NCBI RefSeq assembly: GCF_900103615.1
Contig: NZ_FNGW01000003.1
Coordinates: 310,001 to 374,000 of the forward strand
Reading direction: 5' to 3'
Length of the DNA stretch: 64,000 bases
Origin: Romboutsia lituseburensis DSM 797
GTDB lineage: Bacteria > Bacillota > Clostridia > Peptostreptococcales > Peptostreptococcaceae
Shown piece by piece: positions 43,801 through 51,244 of the stretch. The notes beneath the pieces were generated by a model. The model was not told where the DNA came from. It did not search any database and saw only the letters and a list, made by a program, of their open reading frames with translations. The position numbers were made by a program, and so were the translations under genes. Numbering within the stretch: position 1 is the first letter of the stretch; the number at the start of each line of letters is the position of its first letter.

Positions 43801-45246
43801 GATAAGTATACAGTTATAGCTTATGATAGAAAGTTGAATACTAATTCACCAGTTACCCTAAATTCACAAGGTCCAAAATTAATAGTTAATCAAAATAATA
43901 TAACAATTAAGTTAAATGAAGAGTTTAACCCATCAGATTACTTTACAGCTACTGATTATAACGGAAATAATATCAAATCAGATGTAAAAATAATAAAAAA
44001 TAATATAAATACTAATAAGCATGGAGAATATGATTTAGTATTAGAAGTTGAAAGCAATGGATGTAAAATAAGAGAAAATATAAAAGTAAATGTAGTAAGT
44101 AATTATGACTATTTATCTGATTTAGAAGTGATTTCTTCAAAAGTAGGATATGGTAAACTAGAAAAAGATAAATCACCAGATGGAAGAACTATAACTTTAT
44201 TAAACAATGGAAATAATGTTACATACAAAAAGGGTATAGGCGCTCATGCAAACTCTGAAATTGTATATAATGTAGAAAATAAGGGCTATGATTATTTTGA
44301 AAGTAATATAGGAATAGATCAATCTAGAAAAGGTAAAAATTCATCTGCAACATTTGAAGTATATGTAGATGGAGAAAAGAAATATAGTAGTAAAACATTT
44401 AAAGCTGATACAAATGTTGAACATATAAAAGTAGATATAAAGGGTGCTAAAGAAGTAAAACTTGTAACAACAGATGCTAATGATAGTAACTCTAATGATC
44501 ATACAATATGGGGAGAAGCTAAATTTACTACTAATAATTCTAAGCCAAGCTTAACAATACCTGAATCAATAGCTACTAAAATTGGAGAACCTATAAATAT
44601 AAATGAAGAATTTAGTGCTATTGATGTAGAAGATGGAGACATAACTAAAAAAGTAGAAGTAACTGGAGAAATTGATTTTAATAAATCAGGTAAATACATT
44701 CAAACATATAAGGTATCAGATAGTAATGGAAATGAAGTTGTTAAATCTAGAACTATACATGTTGTAAATATGGAAGATAGTGAATACCTAAGTGACTATA
44801 ATTGGAAATCAGCAAATATTGGTTGGTCAAGTATAAAAAAAGACAAGGCAGTAAGTGGAAATGCTATAAGGCTTACAAATGTAGATAATAAAGAAGTATC
44901 ATACCAAAAAGGTATAGGAACTCATGCAACATCAAATATTATTTATGATTTAACTGATATAGATGCATCATACTTTACTTCATATATTGGAGTAGATAGA
45001 CAAATGTTTGGAACTGTTGGTTCTGTGGAATTTAAAGTACTATTAGACGGCAAGGAAGTTTATAATAGTGGTTTAATGAAATCAAAAGATGTCCAAAAGT
45101 ATATAGAAATTAACATTGCAGGGGCAAGAGAACTAAAATTAGTTGTAACTGATGGTAACAATGGAATAGGTTCAGACCATGCTAACTGGGCAGATGCCAA
45201 ACTTCACTTTGCAAAAGAAGGAACATCTAATGAAGTTTTTAATTAA
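40822..45246 (+). CDS. Secreted M60-type (enhancin/mucinase-like) metallopeptidase with carbohydrate-binding modules
   Basis: A 1474-aa secreted protein. Order: signal peptide (about 1-27); F5/8 type C module (about 70-205); second F5/8C (about 290-430); M60 gluzincin domain with HEIGH at residues 768-772 and the third ligand Glu in YGESTNN about 11 residues on; beta-sandwich linker (to about 1090); NPCBM module (about 1095-1236); DUF5011-like Ig domain (about 1245-1315); second NPCBM (about 1320-1465). No LPXTG or membrane anchor, so it is released or held by its modules. M60 proteases of this layout cut mucin-type glycoproteins. GAGGGAGA precedes the ATG. It is controlled by a c-di-GMP-I riboswitch. 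Substrate is inferred from the family. Confidence 0.92.
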   Translation: MKKKISAVVAVSMIATNISPVINVYANEVVKEKAKLIETKEIREAQIKKFDLKSYSNFEEYNSKFRVNKDEIKTISNNGGKYASSSIEKAIDNNLSTHWETGKPNSETFKNEVVIEFNNLETIDRIAYATRQDGAKGKGFPNSFEVYSSITGKDEDFKLVSIGSHSTTGDMMEFKFDTITTKKVKFVFKEANQGWASASEFWFYREDKIIDKLNKIFTDNSMNQLSEEFNTIEKLNAFEEEAKNHPLYNNFKEDIENAKLILENRDVKFVNAKVSPFINFGDERLPKYDNSFKVSSDKITSITTNGGHYGSSNIEKAIDSDVNTSWHSGKQNSDTYTNEVILTLDKTTTLNRIVYTAPQSTYRGFAESFDIYASTTSKGDTFKLVSSGVASKTKDSVEIKFNPTEFKRVKFVFKKGYENWALASEFGLYYQDEVKDKVEDLFTNNLYNELKKEYNSIEVIEKLEKEANNHPLKDTLMEKINIAKDILNNKQQTIKIVEAEQHGNMEKHARETLKFGFGSNNQPTGVLAKPGDKLVVYVEAEQGKPLPKIFFSQQEGSWASWGRTIDLKPGKNIITVPKVSQEAHYGHKVVSGGPVYLINPYTEQEQGKAPIVRFESGAELFPYFDENTNEKEFIEFLKEYKAKVDEDVKANPDVANRQVIDTFEFKTEHMFFTGTTSGAYEAYVNKGVKPLDTIKSWNNYMKVLFKYYGLDGNNEYDDPKYIRENIRLAQPWGYMYAAGDHIGVQGDVMTNLCIPFEDRKGSNWGITHEIGHRMDMQKRLYGESTNNMLALYMDYYYELQPGNSVPYEKIYENVMSENSNEFVTGGYFERIAPFWQLELYYPGYWAEFNSYYRERDKDITILSGDKQEESKTKYIVEFSSEILGVDLSEYFARHGFPVTDEVKTEMATKYKKPDKKLWYLNDKVVKYNGQGFVDGVQTKLNLSNENEKIKLKFSVTENGKDDLLGYEILKNGEVVGFTEKEYFVDEASDLTKNDKYTVIAYDRKLNTNSPVTLNSQGPKLIVNQNNITIKLNEEFNPSDYFTATDYNGNNIKSDVKIIKNNINTNKHGEYDLVLEVESNGCKIRENIKVNVVSNYDYLSDLEVISSKVGYGKLEKDKSPDGRTITLLNNGNNVTYKKGIGAHANSEIVYNVENKGYDYFESNIGIDQSRKGKNSSATFEVYVDGEKKYSSKTFKADTNVEHIKVDIKGAKEVKLVTTDANDSNSNDHTIWGEAKFTTNNSKPSLTIPESIATKIGEPININEEFSAIDVEDGDITKKVEVTGEIDFNKSGKYIQTYKVSDSNGNEVVKSRTIHVVNMEDSEYLSDYNWKSANIGWSSIKKDKAVSGNAIRLTNVDNKEVSYQKGIGTHATSNIIYDLTDIDASYFTSYIGVDRQMFGTVGSVEFKVLLDGKEVYNSGLMKSKDVQKYIEINIAGARELKLVVTDGNNGIGSDHANWADAKLHFAKEGTSNEVFN

Positions 45247-45280
45247 TAAAAATCACATTAATGTAAAATAAAATTATCAT

Positions 45281-45317
45281 ATACCCTACGTCTGAAAATC
45301 AGACGTAGGGTATTTTA
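45281..45317 (+). terminator. Terminator, ACCCTACGTCTG family (copy 4)
   Basis: ATACCCTACGTCTG and CAGACGTAGGGTAT with loop AAAAT and TTTTA after. Confidence 0.85.
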
Positions 45318-45340
45318 ATATAAAAAAATAAAAAAAACTA

Positions 45341-45371
45341 TTGACTTGGAGTTAACACCAACTATTATACT
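45341..45371 (+). promoter_or_regulatory. MerR-type promoter of the DXS-like gene
   Basis: TTGACT (45341-45346) and TATACT (45366-45371) with a 19-bp spacer that holds TTGGAGTTAACACCAA, a near-perfect dyad like that of aldehyde/stress-sensing MerR proteins (TTGACTTGGAGTTAACTCCAA type). No MerR gene is adjacent. Confidence 0.75.
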
Positions 45372-45414
45372 GTCAATATAGCAACACAAAATATACCCAA
45401 AAAGGAGAAATTAA

Positions 45415-47193
45415 ATGAGTTTAAATATTTTAAATAAAATCAACAATCCAAGAGATTTAAAAATACTATCGAGAGAAGAATTACATACATTATCAACAGA
45501 GATAAGAGATGTATTAATAAAAAGAGTAAGTACAACAGGTGGTCATTTTGGACCAAACTTAGGTATGGTAGAAGCAACTATAGCACTTCACTATGTGTTT
45601 AATTCACCAGTAGATAAGTTTGTATACGATGTATCTCATCAATCATATACACACAAAATATTAACTGGAAGAAAAGAAGCATTTACAAATCCTGAAAAGT
45701 TTAAAACTGTTACAGGATACACTGAACCTAAAGAAAGTGAACATGACTTCTTTACAGTAGGTCATACATCAACTTCAATAAGCTTAGCTTGTGGATTAGC
45801 AAAAGGAAGAGATGTAGTAGGTGGTAAGGAAAATATCGTTGCTATAATAGGTGATGGTTCTCTAAGTGGAGGAGAAGCTTACGAAGGATTAAACAATGCA
45901 GCAGCATCGGGAAAAAATATAATAATATTAGTAAATGACAATGATATGTCTATAGCCGAAAATCACGGAGGATTATACCAAAACTTAGCTCTACTTCGAG
46001 AAACTGAAGGAAAGGCAGAACATAACTTCTTTAAATCGTTTGGATTTGACTATCACTTTGTTAAAGATGGAAATGATATTGATTCATTAATAGAAACTTT
46101 TAAAAAGGTTAAGGATACAAATCATCCAGTAGTAATTCATATGCACACTGTAAAAGGTAAAGGATATGATGATGCAGAAGTAAACAAAGAAGCATTCCAC
46201 TGGGTAATGCCATTTGATTTAGAAACTAAATCACCATTGTTTAGTGGTGAATATGTTAAATCTTATGGAGATATAACAAGTGATTTCTTAGTAGAAAAAG
46301 CAAGAAAAGATAAAAGTATAGTAGGAATAACTGCAGCTACGCCAAACATAGTTGGATTAGCTGGACTTAGAAATGAGTTTAAAGATCAATATGTAGATGT
46401 TGGAATAGCTGAAGAACATGCAATAGCACTTGCATCAGGTATAGCTAAAAGAGGTGGGAAACCAGTAGCATCATTTATAAGTTCGTTTATACAAAGAACT
46501 TATGATCAACTATCTCAAGATCTTGCAATAAATAATAACCCAGCTACTATATTAGTTAACTGGGGAGGTATAAGTGGTGGTGATGTAACTCACTTAGGAT
46601 TATTTGATATACCTCTAATATCAAATATACCAAACATAGTATACTTAGCACCTACAACTAAAGAAGAACATATTGCTATGATGGAATGGGCTATAGAACA
46701 AGACAATCACCCTGTAGCTATACGTGTTCCGAATATGGAAGTTGTATCAACAGGAATTGAAGTTGAACCTAACTTTGATGAACTAGATAAATATGTAAAA
46801 GTTGAAGAAGGTAGCGAAGTAGCAATAATAGGGCTTGGATCATTCTTCCACTTAGGTAAAAAGGTAGCTAATAGATTAAAAGAAATTGGGATAAATGCTA
46901 CATTAATAAACCCAAGATTTATAACAGGAGTAGATGAAGAGTTATTAAATGAACTACAAAAAGACCATAAAGTAGTAATAACATTAGAAGATGGAATACT
47001 TAATGGTGGATTTGGTGAAAAGATATCAAGATTCTACTCAGATAAAAATATGAGAGTATTAAACTTTGGAGCTGATAAAGAGTTTACTGATAGTGTAGCT
47101 TTAGAAGTATTATATGAGCGTTATCATTTAACTGAAAAGTTAATAGTAGCAGATATAGAAAAAGTACTTGAAGATATAAAAACTTTAGCTTAA
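45415..47193 (+). CDS. DXS-like thiamine-diphosphate enzyme (transketolase superfamily)
   Basis: A 592-aa protein with all three domains of 1-deoxy-D-xylulose-5-phosphate synthase, which joins pyruvate and glyceraldehyde 3-phosphate. Motifs: GHFGPNLGMVEATIALHYVF, DVSHQSYTHKILTGR, GHTSTSISLACGLAKGRD, the ThDP motif GDGSLSGGEAYEGLNNAA with NDNDMSI, and VDVGIAEEHAIALASG. It is about 30 residues short of the usual DXS, reads GGHFGPNLG rather than GGHLASNLG, and has no isoprenoid neighbours. AAGGAGA precedes the ATG. Its MerR-type promoter points to stress-induced expression. It may be a second DXS or a divergent acyloin-type ligase. Confidence 0.8.
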   Translation: MSLNILNKINNPRDLKILSREELHTLSTEIRDVLIKRVSTTGGHFGPNLGMVEATIALHYVFNSPVDKFVYDVSHQSYTHKILTGRKEAFTNPEKFKTVTGYTEPKESEHDFFTVGHTSTSISLACGLAKGRDVVGGKENIVAIIGDGSLSGGEAYEGLNNAAASGKNIIILVNDNDMSIAENHGGLYQNLALLRETEGKAEHNFFKSFGFDYHFVKDGNDIDSLIETFKKVKDTNHPVVIHMHTVKGKGYDDAEVNKEAFHWVMPFDLETKSPLFSGEYVKSYGDITSDFLVEKARKDKSIVGITAATPNIVGLAGLRNEFKDQYVDVGIAEEHAIALASGIAKRGGKPVASFISSFIQRTYDQLSQDLAINNNPATILVNWGGISGGDVTHLGLFDIPLISNIPNIVYLAPTTKEEHIAMMEWAIEQDNHPVAIRVPNMEVVSTGIEVEPNFDELDKYVKVEEGSEVAIIGLGSFFHLGKKVANRLKEIGINATLINPRFITGVDEELLNELQKDHKVVITLEDGILNGGFGEKISRFYSDKNMRVLNFGADKEFTDSVALEVLYERYHLTEKLIVADIEKVLEDIKTLA

Positions 47194-47207
47194 TAAAATA
47201 TAATATA

Positions 47208-47250
47208 AAAAAGGGCTGATCTTGTTATCAATACAAATCAGCTCTTTTTA
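47208..47250 (+). terminator. Terminator of the DXS-like gene
   Basis: AAGGGCTGAT (47211-47220) and ATCAGCTCTT, one G-T pair, T5 after. Confidence 0.85.
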
Positions 47251-47273
47251 CATTTATAACAAAGCTAAATTAT

Positions 47274-47354
47274 ATAGAAGGATCAAAGGAAAAAGGCGAT
47301 ATAAAAAGTAGTGACGCAATGAACGAAGCATATGAAATGGGAAAAAATATATAA
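47274..47354 (+). pseudogene. C-terminal fragment of a flavodoxin/FMN-reductase-like gene
   Basis: One frame reads IEGSKEKGDIKSSDAMNEAY then EMGKNI and stops. This resembles the end of flavodoxin-family iron-sulfur flavoproteins (G-D-I ... EAYEMGK). No start, ribosome site or upstream frame remains. Together with the hairpin GAAGCTAGCC/GGCTAGCTTTC (47394-47419) it explains much of the gap 47194-47600. The match is by eye only. Confidence 0.35.
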
Positions 47355-47393
47355 GTAATAAAACGATTAATATTAAATGAATTTATAAATTAA

Positions 47394-47421
47394 GAAGCTA
47401 GCCTCTTTGGCTAGCTTTCTA
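47394..47421 (+). terminator. Hairpin, probable old terminator
   Basis: GAAGCTAGCC pairs with GGCTAGCTTTC around TCTTT; a weak T run follows. Placed after the fragment at 47274. Confidence 0.6.
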
Positions 47422-47600
47422 TTGAATAAAAATATAATATAGTTTAAGTATATGTAAATAAACTACCTAGTAGGAATAAAGTATTTAATAAAACAAAAAT
47501 AAAAAAATTAAACTTCAAGAAAGAGACATATGTCCTTTTTATAAAATCTAATATTTGTTAAAATAAACTTAAATAGAAACGTATTCTAGGAGCAATTAAA

Positions 47601-48263
47601 ATGCAAGATAAAAAAGCAAAAGAATTTATAAGTAAAATACCGAATACTATAAAAGATAAATACAAGATAAGAACTTTTGAAAAATCTAAAATAATAACAC
47701 TTAAAGGCAATGATATAGAAAAAATATACATAAGCTTAGTAGGAAATATGCAAGTTAAAAATGAATTTGAAAACGGGTTTATATACAATTTTGCACAAGT
47801 TAGCTCTATTGCATATATAGGTGTAATGGAAGTTATGGCAAATGAGAAATTATACTCATCTACCCTGCAAACTACTACAGAGTGCACAATGATAGAGATG
47901 AAAGTAGATGACTTTGTAAATTGGATAAACCAAGATCAAAGCTTAGCACTAGATGTACTCAAATTCGTATCTTCTAGTATGTACAAACAATCATTAAACA
48001 ACGGTGAAGTTTTAGCATATCCTGCGATATATTCACTTATAAACTATTTGATAGATACATATGAAAATGAAGATGAAGAAACTGTGTACATTAAAAAAAG
48101 TAGAGAAGAAATAGGTTCAATATTAGGATTTTCTATAAGGACAATAAATAGGAATCTAAAAATTCTTAAAGAAGATAATTTAGTTGATGTTGAGAGAAAA
48201 TATATATCGATAAGTAAAAGACAATTTGAAAAGCTTTCAAATAAGTTAAATTCAATTAAATAA
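47601..48263 (+). CDS. Crp/Fnr-family regulator
   Basis: A 220-aa regulator: cyclic-nucleotide-binding-like beta-roll (about 20-110), long dimer helix, and winged HTH (YIKKSREEIGSILGFSIRTI, NRNLKILKEDNLVDVE). It has only one Cys (TTECTMIE), so it cannot carry an Fnr-type 4Fe-4S cluster. It resembles the YeiL-like group. TAGGAGC lies before the ATG. It is 27 bases ahead of the glycyl-radical genes on the same strand and likely controls them. Confidence 0.85.
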   Translation: MQDKKAKEFISKIPNTIKDKYKIRTFEKSKIITLKGNDIEKIYISLVGNMQVKNEFENGFIYNFAQVSSIAYIGVMEVMANEKLYSSTLQTTTECTMIEMKVDDFVNWINQDQSLALDVLKFVSSSMYKQSLNNGEVLAYPAIYSLINYLIDTYENEDEETVYIKKSREEIGSILGFSIRTINRNLKILKEDNLVDVERKYISISKRQFEKLSNKLNSIK

Positions 48264-48290
48264 AAATATAAATTATATAGGGAGAAAAAT

Positions 48291-49784
48291 ATGCAACCAG
48301 TACTAGATATTATAAAAAATAAAACACTAACTTACAGTCAACAAGTACTACAATTAGCAGGTCAAGCAGAGAGTACTTTAAATGTACTCAACATAGATGA
48401 AGAAACTAAACAGTTACTAGATAAAAATATAATATGTGGTATGTTTGAAGGTAATGCACCTTATAGACCAAGATACATAATACCTGATTATGAATTATTA
48501 ATGAAAAATGGATGTAAATTTTTAGATCTAGATGCACCAACAGATATATGGGATGCAACTAATACATTATTAATATTTTATAAGCATGTTCCATCTATAA
48601 CATCATATCCAGTATATCTTGGAAACCTAGATGAACTTTTAGAGCCTTTTGTAAAAGATGAAGATGAAGCTTATAAGGCTATTAAATTATTCTTAAAGCA
48701 TATAGATAGAACGCTAACAGATTCTTTTGTTCATGCAAATATAGGACCAATAGATACAAAAGCTGGAAGACTTGTACTTAAGGCAATGGAAGAACTTCAA
48801 TGTGCAGTACCAAACTTAACGGTAAGATATGATAAAGACTTAACTTCAAAGGAATTTACAAAGTTATGTGCAAGTACGGCCTTATCAACGGCTAAACCAA
48901 GTTTTGCAAATCATAAGATGGATGTTAAAGATTTTAATACAGAAAAGTACGCATTAGCAAGTTGTTATAATGGATTTATAATCGGTGGAGGAGGCTATAC
49001 ACTAGTTAGACTAGTTCTTAGCAAATTAGCTAAGGAATCAGACTCTGTTGAAGATTTTATAGAAAATAAATTACCTTATGCATCACTTAAGATGTTAGAT
49101 TATATAGATGAAAGAGTAAGATTTTTACTTGAAGAAGCAGCATTTTTCAAATCAAACTTCCTTGTATTAGAAGGCTTTGTAAAACAAGAACTATTTAGTG
49201 GAATGTTTGGTGTAGTTGGACTTGCAGAAGCAGTAAACTATCTTTTAAATGCAACTAATCAACAAGATAGATTTGGATACTCAAAAGAAGCTAATGATTT
49301 AGGCTTAAGAATAATAGAGAAGCTTAATTCTATTGTAACTTCATATAAATCAAAATATTCAACTGGCTTTAATTCAAATCATTTGCTACATGCACAAGTT
49401 GGAATAGATATAGATGAAGGAATATCACCAGGATGTAGAGTACCAGTAGGTGAAGAACCTGAATTATTCAAACACATTTTACAATCAGCACCATATCATA
49501 AATACTTCTTCAATGGAATAGGTGATATATTTGTATTTGAAGATACTTATAAGGACAATTTAGAAGCTGTAGTAAATGTTATAGATGGTGCATTTAATAG
49601 TGGAATAAGATATATATCAATATATAGTGATAGCTGTGATGTAGTTCGTGTTACAGGTTATTTAGTAAAAAAATCAGAAGTAGCGCAACTTGAAAGTGGA
49701 AATGCAGTAAAAAATAATGCAACAGTATTTGGTATGAATGCTAAAAATGGGGCAAAAGCATTTGACAGAAAGATTAGAGATTAG
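48291..49784 (+). CDS. yjjI: YjjI-family glycyl-radical enzyme
   Basis: A 497-aa member of the YjjI (DUF3029) glycine-radical family. The radical loop near the C-terminus is CDVVRVTGYLVKKSE, where Gly of RVTGY carries the radical. SCYNGFIIGGGGYTLVRL in the middle holds a candidate catalytic Cys. The other marker is DIDEGISPGCRVPVGEEPE. It needs activation by the radical-SAM protein that follows at once. GGGAGA precedes the ATG. The reaction catalysed by YjjI is not known; it is an anaerobic, oxygen-sensitive enzyme. Confidence 0.92.
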   Translation: MQPVLDIIKNKTLTYSQQVLQLAGQAESTLNVLNIDEETKQLLDKNIICGMFEGNAPYRPRYIIPDYELLMKNGCKFLDLDAPTDIWDATNTLLIFYKHVPSITSYPVYLGNLDELLEPFVKDEDEAYKAIKLFLKHIDRTLTDSFVHANIGPIDTKAGRLVLKAMEELQCAVPNLTVRYDKDLTSKEFTKLCASTALSTAKPSFANHKMDVKDFNTEKYALASCYNGFIIGGGGYTLVRLVLSKLAKESDSVEDFIENKLPYASLKMLDYIDERVRFLLEEAAFFKSNFLVLEGFVKQELFSGMFGVVGLAEAVNYLLNATNQQDRFGYSKEANDLGLRIIEKLNSIVTSYKSKYSTGFNSNHLLHAQVGIDIDEGISPGCRVPVGEEPELFKHILQSAPYHKYFFNGIGDIFVFEDTYKDNLEAVVNVIDGAFNSGIRYISIYSDSCDVVRVTGYLVKKSEVAQLESGNAVKNNATVFGMNAKNGAKAFDRKIRD

Positions 49785-49786
49785 TT

Positions 49787-50596
49787 ATGGCATTAGTTAA
49801 TAAGATTATTCCATTTTCATGTATAGATGGGCCAGGAAATAGAACTGCTATATTTTTTCAAGGATGTAATTTTAAATGCACTTATTGTCACAACCCTGAA
49901 ACTATAAACAAATGTATAAATTGTAAAAAATGCGTTTTGGTTTGCCCTGTTAAAGCTTTAGAAATAAAAGATGAAAAAGTAATTTGGAATGAAGATAAAT
50001 GTGTACAATGTGATAATTGTATTAGGGAATGTAGTCATTTATCTACTCCTAAAACTAAAGATTTTAGTGTAGATGAGTTATTCAATCAAATAAAAGAAAT
50101 AAGCCCTTTTATTCAAGGTATAACTGTAAGTGGTGGAGAATGTACCTTAAATGCTGACTTTTTAATAGAACTATTTAAAAAAGTAAAAAATGAATTAGGC
50201 CTTACTTGTTTTGTTGATACTAATGGGGGAATAGATTTATCGGAGTATAAAGAATTAGTAGATATAACTGATAAGTTTATGCTAGATGTAAAAAGTATAG
50301 ACGAAGATGAGCATATTAAAGTTACAGGTACTAGTAATGATATAGTTTTAAAAAATTTAAAATATCTTTTAGATAATAACAAACTATATGAGGTTAGAAC
50401 AGTTATAGCTCCAAATCTAGATAATGAGAAAACTGTTTTAGAAGTATCAAAAATTATTAAGGATAAATGTAAGTATAAATTTAATGCTTACAGAAAATAT
50501 GGAGTAAGAAAAGAAGGAATTGATCTTCATGGAGAAGTAGGACCTAGTGAAGAAGAAATAAATAATTTAAAAAGTCTACAAAAAGGATGTATCTAA
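49787..50596 (+). CDS. yjjW: YjjW-family glycyl-radical-enzyme activase (radical SAM)
   Basis: A 269-aa activase. The radical-SAM cluster motif is QGCNFKCTYCHNPE (CxxxCxxC), followed by two ferredoxin-like 4Fe-4S sets: CINCKKCVLVCPVKA and CVQCDNCIRECSH. TVSGGECTLN is the SAM-binding GGE motif. It puts the glycyl radical on YjjI. It starts two bases after the yjjI stop, with overlapping ribosome site, so coupled. The terminator begins at its stop codon. Confidence 0.93.
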   Translation: MALVNKIIPFSCIDGPGNRTAIFFQGCNFKCTYCHNPETINKCINCKKCVLVCPVKALEIKDEKVIWNEDKCVQCDNCIRECSHLSTPKTKDFSVDELFNQIKEISPFIQGITVSGGECTLNADFLIELFKKVKNELGLTCFVDTNGGIDLSEYKELVDITDKFMLDVKSIDEDEHIKVTGTSNDIVLKNLKYLLDNNKLYEVRTVIAPNLDNEKTVLEVSKIIKDKCKYKFNAYRKYGVRKEGIDLHGEVGPSEEEINNLKSLQKGCI

Positions 50597-50618
50597 TTTT
50601 TAGATACATCTTTTTTGT
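50587..50618 (+). terminator. Terminator of the yjjI-yjjW operon
   Basis: GATGTATCTAA pairs with TTAGATACATC around TT, T6 after; it overlaps the stop codon. Confidence 0.9.
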
Positions 50619-50653
50619 AATAAATAAACTCTGTTAAGTTGCTTAAGATTATA

Positions 50654-51232
50654 TCAATTAACTTTAGAGTCATAAGTTTTTAATATATCATTAGCAACAT
50701 CAACCTTTGTTAATCTATTATTCATAGCTTGCTTTTCTATGTATTTATGAGCTTCATTTTCACTCATATTTAAGTATTCAATTAAAACACATTTAGCTCT
50801 ATCAACAAGCTTTATTTCTTGGATTTTATTTTTAAGCACATCATTTTCATTTTTTAAATTACTAATCCTATTATGAAAAGCGCTTACTAATTTTAAGGTC
50901 TGAAAAAACATTGCTTTACTTATGGGTTTTCCTATAACAAACACACCTGCATTTTCTACAATTTGTGAAATTTCATCTACTAAATCATTTTTTACTATAA
51001 GCAAAACACCACAAGATGTAGATTCAGTTATATTAAGAGCAAGTTCACTTCCAAACTCATCTGGTAAAGGTGTATTTATAATCACTAAATCAAATATATT
51101 ATCAACTAAAGCTCTACTTGCTTCACAACAATTTCTAGATACAGATATTTTATAAGAGGCATTTGACTTTAGCATCTGGACTATATTTTCTTTAGCTTTG
51201 TCTGAATTTACTACTAATAAGATATTTTCCAC
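50654..51232 (-). CDS. ANTAR-domain RNA-binding regulator with degenerate receiver
   Basis: A 192-aa protein: receiver-like domain (residues about 1-118), a helix, and a C-terminal ANTAR domain (about 120-190; VDRAKCVLIEYLNMSENEAHK, YIEKQAMNNRLTKVDVAND). ANTAR domains bind paired RNA hairpins and cause antitermination. The receiver lacks the phospho-acceptor: the place of Asp reads VIINTPLPDEFG (Asn), and the acidic pair near the start reads LVVNSD. Lys of GKP is kept. It lies 12 bases after glnA on the same strand, so it belongs to nitrogen control. Likely triggered by something other than a histidine kinase. Confidence 0.87.
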   Translation of the reverse strand: MENILLVVNSDKAKENIVQMLKSNASYKISVSRNCCEASRALVDNIFDLVIINTPLPDEFGSELALNITESTSCGVLLIVKNDLVDEISQIVENAGVFVIGKPISKAMFFQTLKLVSAFHNRISNLKNENDVLKNKIQEIKLVDRAKCVLIEYLNMSENEAHKYIEKQAMNNRLTKVDVANDILKTYDSKVN

Positions 51233-51244
51233 TAAACCACCTCT

